A DNA stretch of 17,574 bases from Methanomassiliicoccales archaeon (lineage in GTDB: Archaea; Thermoplasmatota; Thermoplasmata; Methanomassiliicoccales; JACIVX01): positions 1 to 17,574 of the forward strand of contig JAJRAH010000052.1 of assembly GCA_028679985.1 (NCBI GenBank), read 5' to 3'. The notes below the pieces were generated by a model. The model had not been told where the DNA came from, made no database searches, and saw only the letters and a program-made list of their open reading frames with translations. Position 1 is the first letter of the stretch. Every line of letters begins with the position of its first letter. A program made the position numbers and the translations under genes. Positions 6,602-12,733 of this stretch are shown here, piece after piece.

Positions 6602-7773
6602 ACCATCACCCCCCTCAGGCCGTGCCAGTTGCACTCCCTGTAACTCTCGCCTCTAGCACTGCGCTCGACGATGTCGAACATAGACTTGACCTCCTCGAAA
6701 GTGACGTCTCTGCCCCCGAGACCGGCGATGTGGTTCGTGATCGGGAATTGCGCCGAATTCAAGGCGTTCCTCGTCTCGGTGAATACGGGACCGAATCCGT
6801 TGAACGACAGCGATCTGTCAAAGACCCCCAATCCTTTCAGCTCCTTTGTGATCTCGGCTAGCTCCCTTCCCGGGAAAGGCCGCATGAACCTGAGCTTGAT
6901 GACCCCTGCCTTCTTTCCCATTTCGTTCAGGCGGTCCGCAACGACCTTCGCCGTGCTTGTCGCAGTGCCTAAAGTCATCAGGGCGATCTCCGCCCCTTCC
7001 ATCCTGTAGGTGTCAAGGAGCCCTCCGTATCGCCTCCCAGTCACTTCACCATATTCGGAATCAACCCTCCCGATCACGGTCTTGGAGTCCTCAATCGCCC
7101 TCTCAAGCCGATACCTCATCTCCATCGCGTAGTCGGGAGGAGTGATCGCGTTGAAGGTCTTCGGCGCCTCAGAGTCGAGAACGTCAAGTGGCGAGAATTT
7201 CGGTAAGAACCTGTCCACGATCTCTTGGTCCGGCAAGTCGACCTTCTCGACCGTGTGGGACAGGACGAAACCGTCCAGACAGACCATGACCGGAAGCATC
7301 ACGCCCCCGTCCTCTCCGATCCTGTAGGCCTGGATGATCATGTCGAGCGCTTCCTGATTGTCTTCGATGTACACTTGAAGCCACCCCGACTCCCTCTCCG
7401 GCATGGAGTCGTTGTACTCCAGCCAAATACCAGATGCCGCGCCGAGGCTGCGATTGACGTTCGCCATGACGATCGGCAGCCGATTGTGCGGTGCCGCGTA
7501 GAGCATTTCGTGCATCAGGGCCAGACCCTGAGACGAAGTGGCCGTGAATGCCCTCACCCCGCCAGCGGATGCCCCGATCGCCGCGCTCATCGCACTGTGC
7601 TCGCTCTCGACCGGCATGAAATCCGCGTCGAGTTCACCGTCGTTGATGAACTCCGATAGCAACTCGACGATGAGGGTCTGAGGTGTGATCGGGAATGCGG
7701 GGATCACTTCTGCCCTCGCGAGCCGAACGCCGTGCGCAACGGAGTGATCGGCGCTCATAACCTTCATCACCAT
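6598..7773 (-). CDS. porA: Pyruvate:ferredoxin oxidoreductase, alpha subunit
   Basis: 391 residues, normal length for PorA. The N-terminal pyrimidine-binding domain shows A-F-P-I-T-P-Q-T, V-E-S-E-H-S-A-M-S-A-A-I-G-A-S-A-G-G and T-A-T-S-S-Q-G-L-A-L-M-H-E. These are the segments that close the TPP site opposite PorB. The C-terminal half is the transketolase-like domain (L-G-T-A-T-S-T-A, then R-P-F-P-G). The ATG overlaps the stop of the gamma-delta gene by 7 nt, with GGGGGGTG ahead. A 2-oxoisovalerate or 2-oxoglutarate enzyme cannot be fully excluded from sequence alone. The gene set and subunit lengths favour pyruvate. Confidence 0.92.
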   Translation of the reverse strand: MVMKVMSADHSVAHGVRLARAEVIPAFPITPQTLIVELLSEFINDGELDADFMPVESEHSAMSAAIGASAGGVRAFTATSSQGLALMHEMLYAAPHNRLPIVMANVNRSLGAASGIWLEYNDSMPERESGWLQVYIEDNQEALDMIIQAYRIGEDGGVMLPVMVCLDGFVLSHTVEKVDLPDQEIVDRFLPKFSPLDVLDSEAPKTFNAITPPDYAMEMRYRLERAIEDSKTVIGRVDSEYGEVTGRRYGGLLDTYRMEGAEIALMTLGTATSTAKVVADRLNEMGKKAGVIKLRFMRPFPGRELAEITKELKGLGVFDRSLSFNGFGPVFTETRNALNSAQFPITNHIAGLGGRDVTFEEVKSMFDIVERSARGESYRECNWHGLRGVMV

Positions 7774-8669
7774 TCGTGCACCCCCCTGATCATCTCAATC
7801 GCCTGGACAGGGCACACGTCCGCGCATATGCCGCATCCCTTGCAGTATCTGTAATCCCACTTCTCGTAGTCATCGTCAAGCCTGTCGATGCAGCCCTCGG
7901 GGCAGGAGAACCAGCATCGAAGACACCGGATGCACTTCTCCTTGAGATACCTCGGGCTGCTCGTCCGCCATGTGCCGGTGAAGTTCTGCCATGCGCTGCC
8001 CGGACCCACGTCCACTCCGTCGATCGTCTTCGCAGGAAGCGCGGTCCCCGGCGGCAGCTCGTCCCAGGTCGGCAACCACTGCATCCTCTCGACGAGCTTC
8101 CTCGTTCCCCTGCACCTTCCCACGACCGTTCGCTCGTATGCCAACCTGGCGGCCTCCGAGTTCATGACCCCGGCCTGATGCCCCAGCTTCTCGCCGAACC
8201 GATTCATGATGGCATTCAAAATAGACTCAAGCGGGATGATGTCCTCGATCTTCGCGAACGCGCCGAGAATGGATGTGTTCACTATCGGGGCCTTGATCGT
8301 CTCCAGGGCAATCGAAGTCGCGTCGACCGAGGCGCAATCGACCTCCACGCCGAGATCCACCTTCTCCGGTGTCTTCGTGGAGTTGATTACCACCTTTCCT
8401 CCGGACCTCAGACCCTCGGCGACCGGCTCGATGTCCAGGAGAGACTCGTCAAGTATGACGAGCATGTCGGGTTCGTAGATCTGGGACTTGATGCTTATCT
8501 TGTCCTCGTCGATCCTCGCGAAAGCCCTGACCGGTGCGCCCCTCCTCTCCGCCCCGAAATACGGAAATGCTTGAGCGTAGTAGCCTTCGAGCACGGCCGC
8601 CTCGGCTAGAGCCTGAGCGGCCATGACAGCGCCCTGCCCGCCCCTGCCATGAAATCGGACCTCGTACAT
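7767..8669 (-). CDS. porGD: Pyruvate:ferredoxin oxidoreductase, fused gamma-delta subunit
   Basis: 300 residues from the ATG at 8669. GGAGG is 6 nt ahead of it, while the GTG two codons upstream abuts the SD. Residues 1 to about 185 are the gamma domain, opening Y-E-V-R-F-H-G-R-G-G-Q-G-A-V and including F-P-Y-F-G-A-E-R-R-G-A-P-V. After a linker the last ~90 residues are the delta ferredoxin, with two C-x2-C-x2-C-x3-C-P motifs at C246-C256 and C276-C286. Each binds a 4Fe-4S cluster that passes electrons to external ferredoxin. In many archaea gamma and delta are separate genes; here they form one continuous frame. First gene of the porGD-A-B operon. Confidence 0.92.
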   Translation of the reverse strand: MYEVRFHGRGGQGAVMAAQALAEAAVLEGYYAQAFPYFGAERRGAPVRAFARIDEDKISIKSQIYEPDMLVILDESLLDIEPVAEGLRSGGKVVINSTKTPEKVDLGVEVDCASVDATSIALETIKAPIVNTSILGAFAKIEDIIPLESILNAIMNRFGEKLGHQAGVMNSEAARLAYERTVVGRCRGTRKLVERMQWLPTWDELPPGTALPAKTIDGVDVGPGSAWQNFTGTWRTSSPRYLKEKCIRCLRCWFSCPEGCIDRLDDDYEKWDYRYCKGCGICADVCPVQAIEMIRGVHEW

Positions 8670-8715
8670 CCGCACCCTCCAGATTACTGTCTCTTCATGC
8701 TAGTATTTGGAGCCG

Positions 8716-8730
8716 AGCGTATATAATGCC
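8716..8730 (-). promoter_or_regulatory. TATA-box promoter for the por operon
   Basis: The minus strand reads GGCATTATATACGCT; ATTATATA is a good archaeal box A. It predicts a start site near 8693-8698 and a leader of about 25-30 nt that carries the GGAGGGTG site. Confidence 0.6.
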
Positions 8731-8890
8731 TTCACACCACCCAGACAACAACTGACGTGGCTGCTATTGTCTCGACCGTCGTGCGAAGCGGAACGTGGAG
8801 AAGACTGTCGAGAAACAACAAGAACACCCCCAACGTAAGGTCTAGCGCCGTAAGTGCGCCATCGAGGAAACGACCCTAGCGCGTCCTTCC
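8731..8890. other. Intergenic region, nothing assigned
   Basis: 160 nt between the por promoter and the small zinc-ribbon gene. An open frame here on the minus strand is Arg/Ser-rich, has no ribosome site and covers the zinc-ribbon gene in another frame. I see no gene and no convincing terminator. Confidence 0.4.
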
Positions 8891-9019
8891 CTACAGCTTC
8901 CTGATGTCCTTGTCGCCGACGAAATGCGTGCCGCAGCAGCAACAGTAGTAGACGGGCTCATCCGTCAGTTGGATCTCAGGAGTCACGCTCACTGACCCAC
9001 AAGTCGGGCACATTTTCAT
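8891..9019 (-). CDS. Small zinc-ribbon protein, 42 residues
   Basis: A short frame from ATG (9019-9017) to TAG. GAGGT lies 6 nt ahead of the ATG, a well-placed ribosome site. The protein opens M-K-M-C-P-T-C-G-S-V and later reads V-Y-Y-C-C-C-C-G-T-H-F-V-G-D-K-D. Two Cys pairs, C4/C7 and two of C26-C29, spaced by about 20 residues, form a single zinc ribbon. Four Cys in a row is unusual. There is no room for another domain. It may be a stand-alone nucleic-acid or protein-interaction module, but its function is unknown. It lies between the por operon and a divergent hypothetical gene. Confidence 0.65.
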   Translation of the reverse strand: MKMCPTCGSVSVTPEIQLTDEPVYYCCCCGTHFVGDKDIRKL

Positions 9020-9073
9020 ATGAAGACCTCACTCCACCCGCTCGGCTTTCAAATTCACTAAACGGACCAACAA

Positions 9074-9088
9074 ACCTTAAACGTTCTG
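9074..9088 (-). promoter_or_regulatory. Possible TATA box for the zinc-ribbon gene
   Basis: The minus strand reads GAACGTTTAAGGTTT, with TTTAAG as a weak box A. It lies about 60 nt ahead of the ATG, giving a leader of roughly 30 nt. Weak by inspection. Confidence 0.3.
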
Positions 9089-9130
9089 GAATGACACGTA
9101 ATATCATGCGGAGTATCCCTGCCGACTGCG

Positions 9131-9143
9131 AAAGGTTTTACCT
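9131..9143 (+). promoter_or_regulatory. Possible TATA box for the 88-residue gene
   Basis: The plus strand reads AAAGGTTTTACCT. The box would place a start site within about 5-10 nt of the ATG at 9171, which has no SD ahead, so the transcript may be leaderless. GTAATATCA at 9100-9108 is an alternative box further away. Confidence 0.3.
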
Positions 9144-9170
9144 GAGAGGCGATCCCTTATTGACTGTGAT

Positions 9171-9437
9171 ATGACGCACGTGGAGATCAGGTGGATGGAA
9201 GGCGATACAGACGGCACCACAAGCACTTTCAACGGATTCATTGCGGAGGTCCACGGTATGGACGCGCCTGCCTCCGTGGAGAGCGTCTTCCAGGAATGGA
9301 TCGAGGAGAGAGTCAGGGGTAGACGAATCCTAGTGACCGATCTCGAGATATACGTTGACGGGAAGTTCTATCCTTTGTCGATGGAGGAAGAGAACAAGTA
9401 CATGATCAGGATAGCGTCCGTCTCTGGCCGACAGTGA
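9171..9437 (+). CDS. Hypothetical 88-residue protein
   Basis: Continuous frame from ATG to TGA, the only plus-strand gene in the first 16 kb. I do not recognise the family. The protein begins M-T-H-V-E-I-R-W-M-E-G-D and contains V-E-S-V-F-Q-E-W-I-E-E-R-V-R-G-R-R. It continues I-L-V-T-D-L-E-I-Y-V-D-G-K-F-Y-P-L. Charged and hydrophobic residues alternate as in a small alpha/beta fold. There are no Cys residues, no signal peptide and no membrane segment. It converges on ilvE with only 12 nt between the stops and is divergent from the zinc-ribbon gene. Third-position G/C matches its neighbours, supporting a real gene. No SD is visible. Confidence 0.7.
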   Translation: MTHVEIRWMEGDTDGTTSTFNGFIAEVHGMDAPASVESVFQEWIEERVRGRRILVTDLEIYVDGKFYPLSMEEENKYMIRIASVSGRQ

Positions 9438-9449
9438 AGTCGGGATTGC

Positions 9450-10367
9450 TCAGTCCACGTAGTCCAGCCAGTGCAGGAACTTCTTCCTCTTCCCCATGGT
9501 GATGCTCGTGAACTCCTTGGCCAGCTCCATCGTGATCGGACCGGGCTTTCCAGCACCGATGCTGCGATCATCTATCGACCTTACCGGCAAGACCTCTGCG
9601 GCCGTCCCGGTCAAGAATACCTCGTCTGCGACGTACAACTCGGACCTCGTTATGTCCCGCTCCGTGATCTCGTATCCGAGCTCAGGTGCAATCTTCATCA
9701 CCGAATCCCGCGTTATCCCGCCGAGTATGCCCGATGCCATTCCGGGAGTGGAAATCTCCCCGTTCCTGACCATGAATATGTTCTCTCCGGTCCCCTCAGC
9801 GACGTTCCCCCCGGAGTCGAGCATCAGCGCCTCGTCGGCTCCTTTGTGAACCGCCTCGAGCCTTGCAAGCACCGAGTTGACGTAGTTGCCGCATATCTTC
9901 GCGTTTACCGCGGCGGCGCGATTCGACGGCTTCTCCCAGGAAGAGGTCACCAGCTTCGCGCCGTACTTCTGCTGCTCGTCGCCCAGATAGGCACCCATGA
10001 AGATACAGGCGATTGCCACCTTCGTCGGAAGCTTGATAGGATTCAGGCCAACGGCTCCGGACCCATAGTAGGCGATCGGACGTATGTAGTCGACCTTCGA
10101 TCGGTTCGCCTTGACGACCTCCTTCGTCGCCTTGCAGAGTTCGTCCAGGCTGAAGGGTATCTTCAGCTCGATGACCTTAGCTGAATCGAAGAATCGGATC
10201 ATGTGATCCTTCAGACGGAAGATCGCCCTGCCCTTGCTGGTTTTGTACAGGCGGATGCCCTCGAAGACGCCTCCGCCGTAGTGAAGGCCGTGCGTCAATA
10301 TGTGCACGTTCGCCTTTTCCCAGTCGACTAGCTTGCCATCCATCCAGATTCTCTCGGTTGGCTCCAT
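9450..10367 (-). CDS. ilvE: Branched-chain amino acid aminotransferase
   Basis: 305 residues, normal for class IV (fold type IV) PLP aminotransferases. It catalyses the last step of Val, Leu and Ile synthesis, or the first step of their breakdown, with glutamate/2-oxoglutarate as partner. Seen are H-G-L-H-Y-G-G-G-V-F-E-G-I-R near residues 26-39, the PLP lysine K157 in V-N-A-K-I-C-G-N-Y and the cofactor-ring segment E-G-T-G-E-N-I-F. The motif E-V-F-L-T-G-T-A-A-E-V binds the phosphate. AGGAGG lies 7 nt ahead of the ATG. It follows ilvN by 77 nt and appears to have its own TATA box, so it can be expressed apart from ilvBN. Confidence 0.95.
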   Translation of the reverse strand: MEPTERIWMDGKLVDWEKANVHILTHGLHYGGGVFEGIRLYKTSKGRAIFRLKDHMIRFFDSAKVIELKIPFSLDELCKATKEVVKANRSKVDYIRPIAYYGSGAVGLNPIKLPTKVAIACIFMGAYLGDEQQKYGAKLVTSSWEKPSNRAAAVNAKICGNYVNSVLARLEAVHKGADEALMLDSGGNVAEGTGENIFMVRNGEISTPGMASGILGGITRDSVMKIAPELGYEITERDITRSELYVADEVFLTGTAAEVLPVRSIDDRSIGAGKPGPITMELAKEFTSITMGKRKKFLHWLDYVD

Positions 10368-10416
10368 CCAATTGCCTCCTCTATACCTCGTTAAGCAGTA
10401 CCGGATACGCCTCTGA

Positions 10417-10430
10417 GCACTTATAGAACT
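10417..10430 (-). promoter_or_regulatory. TATA-like promoter for ilvE
   Basis: The minus strand reads TAGTTCTATAAGTG, with TTCTATAAG as box A. It predicts a start site near 10393-10398 and a leader of about 28 nt. It lies between the ilvN stop and ilvE, so ilvE may have its own transcript in addition to any read-through from ilvBN. Confidence 0.45.
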
Positions 10431-10444
10431 AATGCCTCACGATA

Positions 10445-10807
10445 TCAGAGAGCGTTCACCGTCTTGACGAATCGATCGGGTTTCGTCGTGTCGATCAGGC
10501 TCCCGACCTCTTCGAGGCTGCCGATCAATCTCGCCTTGCCGAATGAGTTCGCCACCAGCGCGTACGCCTCGTGCCGCGTCTCGTCGACGATCTCGACCTG
10601 CACGACGTCCTGAAGGCGCCCTAGCCGCTCCACCGCCTGCTCAGCCTGCTTCCGCTCTTTCACGCTGAGCACGATCCTTGCCTTTCCAACGATCTCGCAT
10701 TTGCCGACGACGATCGTCTCGACGTTGATCTTCTTCCTCGTGAACTCGCCCATCACTCTCTGCATCACGCCGAACTCGTCGTTCACTATCATCGAAATTA
10801 CTTCCAT
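10445..10807 (-). CDS. ilvN: Acetohydroxyacid synthase regulatory subunit (short form)
   Basis: 120 residues from the ATG at 10807, one base after the ilvB stop, with AAGGAG 9 nt ahead. The frame continues 12 codons upstream into ilvB but those lack family similarity. The first ~70 residues are an ACT domain, which senses the branched-chain product and activates the catalytic subunit: M-E-V-I-S-M-I-V-N-D-E-F-G-V-M-Q-R-V, then V-E-T-I-V-V-G-K. The region after the ACT domain is only ~45 residues, against roughly 80-90 in long IlvH-type subunits, so this is a shortened form. No frameshifted continuation is seen after the stop. Valine feedback inhibition is possible but not shown. Confidence 0.9.
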   Translation of the reverse strand: MEVISMIVNDEFGVMQRVMGEFTRKKINVETIVVGKCEIVGKARIVLSVKERKQAEQAVERLGRLQDVVQVEIVDETRHEAYALVANSFGKARLIGSLEEVGSLIDTTKPDRFVKTVNAL

Positions 10808-10808
10808 G

Positions 10809-12479
10809 TCAGCATACTCCTTTCCAAGCGCACTTCCCCGCAATCACTCTCGTACCGCTCTCGGCTCTCATCGTCATCGGCAGGACTTCTTCCTCCCTGT
10901 CGATCCACACATCAGCAAGGAAGGGACGATCCGAGGTGATTCCTTCCTCTATGACGCTCTCCAGGTCTTTCGGATCCTTCGCCCGTGCGGATCTCACTCC
11001 GAACGCCTCCGCCAGTTTCACGAAGTCCGGCGAGGATCCGAGATCCTCCGCGAAAAGCCTCTTTCCGTAGAACTGGTTCTGAAGCTGCCTGATCATACCC
11101 AGTCTCCCGTTGTTCAGGAGGCAGATGAAAACAGGTATGTCCTCCTCGACGGCCGTCGCCATTTCCTGGCACACCATCAGAAGGCTTCCGTCCCCAGCGA
11201 CGTCCACCACGCACCGATCCGGTGCAGCGACCTTCGCACCGATGGCGGCCGGCAGGCCGAACCCCATCGTCCCGAGACCTCCCGGGGTGATGAACTGCCT
11301 CTTGCCCGTAGCCTCGAAATAGTGAGCGGCGAACATCTGGCACTGCCCCACTTCTGTGGTGACGATGGCATCGTCGGGGAGGTGCTTCGACAGCTCGTAT
11401 ATGACCTTCTGAGGTTTGATCGGATTGTCAGGGAGGTCGAGGTTGCACGCGCACTCTTTCTTCAGCAAGCTCATCCTCTCCGTCCACGCCCCACCCTTCT
11501 TCGAACGAATGGTGGAGATGATCGTGCGGATCACTCTCCCGGCATCGCCGCCAAGCGCAACGGTAGGTCGAACGTTCTTGCCGAGCTCGCCTGTATCGAT
11601 GTCGATGTGGATGACCTTTGTCCTGCACGATGCCGGTTCGCCGATCATCCTGTCGCTGAACCTCGTACCGATTGCCAGCAGCACGTCGCACTCCTCTAAC
11701 GCGTAGTTCGCGACCCTCCTTCCGTGCATGCCTACCATTCCGAGCACGAGAGGATGATCCTCGGAGACGGCGCTCTTGCCCATCAGCGTCGTCGCCACGG
11801 GAGAGGCGATCATTTCCGCCAGCTGGATGATATTCGGTCCGCAGCCGGACCAAACGGCGCCTCCTCCGACGAGGATCAGCGGGCGCTCGGCCGACTCAAG
11901 GAGCTGCACCGCTTGGGGAAGCTCGGTCAGATCCTCCCTCGTCCCGTTGGTCGGAATCTTCCTTCCCTCGATCGGGGACGAGACGTCGCACGTGAGAATG
12001 TCTCGAGGAAGGTCGACCTGGACTGGTCCATAGCGTCCGGTCATAGCGATGGAGAACGCGCTTCTCAAGTCGTTGGACAGGGTCGCCGAGTTCATGATGC
12101 GGAAGTTGTGCTTCGTTATCGGGATCATGAGGCTGAAGATGTCCGCCTCCTGGAATGCATCATTGCCGATGATGCCCGTCGGAACCTGTCCCGTGAGAGC
12201 GATGACCGGCGACGAGTCGAGGAACGCCGTTGCGATTCCAGTCACGAGATTCGTCGCGCCGGCGCCGGAAGTGGCCATGCAGACGCCGGGCCTCTTCAGC
12301 ACGCGGGCGAAACCATCGGCCATGTGAGCCGCGCACTGTTCATGCCGGACGAGAATGTGCCTCACATCAGCGCACCTAAGATCATCGTAAAGGGGGAGCA
12401 TGGCTCCGCCTGGATAACCGAAGACGACATTCACGCCCTCGTCGCGCAGAACATTGATGAGAACCTCAGAACCTCTCAT
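10809..12479 (-). CDS. ilvB: Acetohydroxyacid synthase catalytic subunit
   Basis: 556 residues, full length. The TPP enzyme condenses two pyruvates to acetolactate, or pyruvate with 2-oxobutyrate, as the first common step to Val, Leu and Ile. The catalytic Glu is E47 in V-R-H-E-Q. The TPP-Mg motif is G429-D-G-S to N456-N. FAD-domain segments are present in the middle, for example I-G-T-R-F-S-D-R. After L-G-M-I-R-Q, residue 466 is Leu (codon 11084-11082), where most AHAS enzymes have Trp. The ATG has GTGAGG 7 nt ahead and an in-frame TGA directly before it, which fixes the start. Upstream lies a putative leader-peptide regulator. The adjacent ilvN argues for AHAS rather than another TPP enzyme. 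Confidence 0.95.
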   Translation of the reverse strand: MRGSEVLINVLRDEGVNVVFGYPGGAMLPLYDDLRCADVRHILVRHEQCAAHMADGFARVLKRPGVCMATSGAGATNLVTGIATAFLDSSPVIALTGQVPTGIIGNDAFQEADIFSLMIPITKHNFRIMNSATLSNDLRSAFSIAMTGRYGPVQVDLPRDILTCDVSSPIEGRKIPTNGTREDLTELPQAVQLLESAERPLILVGGGAVWSGCGPNIIQLAEMIASPVATTLMGKSAVSEDHPLVLGMVGMHGRRVANYALEECDVLLAIGTRFSDRMIGEPASCRTKVIHIDIDTGELGKNVRPTVALGGDAGRVIRTIISTIRSKKGGAWTERMSLLKKECACNLDLPDNPIKPQKVIYELSKHLPDDAIVTTEVGQCQMFAAHYFEATGKRQFITPGGLGTMGFGLPAAIGAKVAAPDRCVVDVAGDGSLLMVCQEMATAVEEDIPVFICLLNNGRLGMIRQLQNQFYGKRLFAEDLGSSPDFVKLAEAFGVRSARAKDPKDLESVIEEGITSDRPFLADVWIDREEEVLPMTMRAESGTRVIAGKCAWKGVC

Positions 12480-12502
12480 TCACATTCCTCACACACAATC
12501 AT
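12476..12502 (-). CDS. Possible 8-codon coupling ORF ahead of ilvB
   Basis: ATG at 12502 opens a frame M-I-V-C-E-E-C-E whose TGA overlaps the ilvB ATG as ATGA (12479-12476). It directly follows the leader hairpin. GGAGGGG (12517-12511), its only possible ribosome site, is inside that hairpin, so folding could hide it. Such a short frame can occur by chance. Confidence 0.25.
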   Translation of the reverse strand: MIVCEECE

Positions 12503-12503
12503 C

Positions 12504-12535
12504 GGGGAGTCCCCTCCAAAATAGAAGGTCTCCCC
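12504..12535 (-). promoter_or_regulatory. Attenuator-like alternative hairpins upstream of ilvB
   Basis: In RNA, GGGGAG (12535-12530) begins with the last base of the leader peptide's UAG. It can pair with CUCCCC (12509-12504), giving six base pairs around a 20-nt loop. The same 3' arm can instead pair with GGAG (12517-12514) around a GGGA tetraloop, giving four base pairs. The two folds exclude each other. A ribosome near the end of the leader frame would cover the first arm and favour the second fold. No U-run follows, so control of ribosome access to the next starts is as likely as transcription termination. Pairing is read by eye; no energies were calculated. Confidence 0.45.
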
Positions 12536-12615
12536 TATCTAACAACCAAAACGACTAGAAGCTGCCCGCTCACAATCGAAGAAACCGAACCAGCAGTCAG
12601 GGCAGTCTGCTCCAT
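12535..12615 (-). CDS. Putative ilvB leader peptide, 26 residues
   Basis: ATG (12615-12613) to TAG (12537-12535), with GAGGG 4 nt ahead of the ATG (12620-12624). The peptide starts M-E-Q-T-A-L-T-A-G-S and ends I-V-S-G-Q-L-L-V-V-L-V-V-R. Eleven of 26 residues are Leu, Val or Ile, seven of them in the last eight. The Leu codons in that run are CTT, CTA and TTG, none of them CTC or CTG. The gene sits 56 nt ahead of ilvB, and its stop merges with the attenuator-like stem. Bacterial ilv and leu leader peptides have this layout: a small peptide rich in the end-product amino acids immediately before competing hairpins. I infer that scarcity of charged Leu/Val-tRNA stalls ribosomes here and changes ilvB expression. 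No function beyond regulation is expected. Confidence 0.55.
   Translation of the reverse strand: MEQTALTAGSVSSIVSGQLLVVLVVR
12562..12605 (-). promoter_or_regulatory. Hairpin inside the ilvB leader-peptide frame
   Basis: CUGCCC (12605-12600, codons 4-6) can pair with GGGCAG (12567-12562, codons 17-18), six GC-rich pairs around a 32-nt loop. The 3' arm ends exactly where the Leu-Leu-Val-Val run begins, and a U-rich stretch (CUUCUAGUCGUUUUGGUUGUU, broken by G and C) follows. A ribosome stalled on the first Leu codons would melt this stem. If the U-rich stretch ends transcripts, it would be a second control point. Seen by inspection. Confidence 0.35.
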
Positions 12616-12638
12616 TAGTCCCTCGTATTGGGAGTATT

Positions 12639-12651
12639 GTACTTAAACCTT
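12639..12651 (-). promoter_or_regulatory. TATA-like promoter for the ilvB leader and ilvBN
   Basis: The minus strand reads AAGGTTTAAGTAC, with TTTAAGTA as box A. Standard spacing places the start site near 12615-12622, just at the leader ATG. If transcription starts upstream of 12624, the leader SD is included; if later, the leader would be translated as a leaderless mRNA. The ilvB mRNA leader would be about 135-145 nt. Confidence 0.45.
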
Positions 12652-12733
12652 GTCATAGAGTCTCACGGTTAGTCGCTTTGGCTGCGTTCACATGAGTCGA
12701 TCCTGAGTGAGCTCCCATACGATGGACAAGCAC

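Noticed and set aside
8700..8942. 80-codon minus-strand frame upstream of the por promoter
   Set aside because: It overlaps the zinc-ribbon gene in another frame, has no SD and looks non-coding (Arg/Ser/Gly rich).
10701..11699. A 332-codon plus-strand frame opposite ilvB
   Set aside because: It lies antisense to catalytic ilvB sequence, is low in aliphatic residues and high in His/Arg, and has no start signals.
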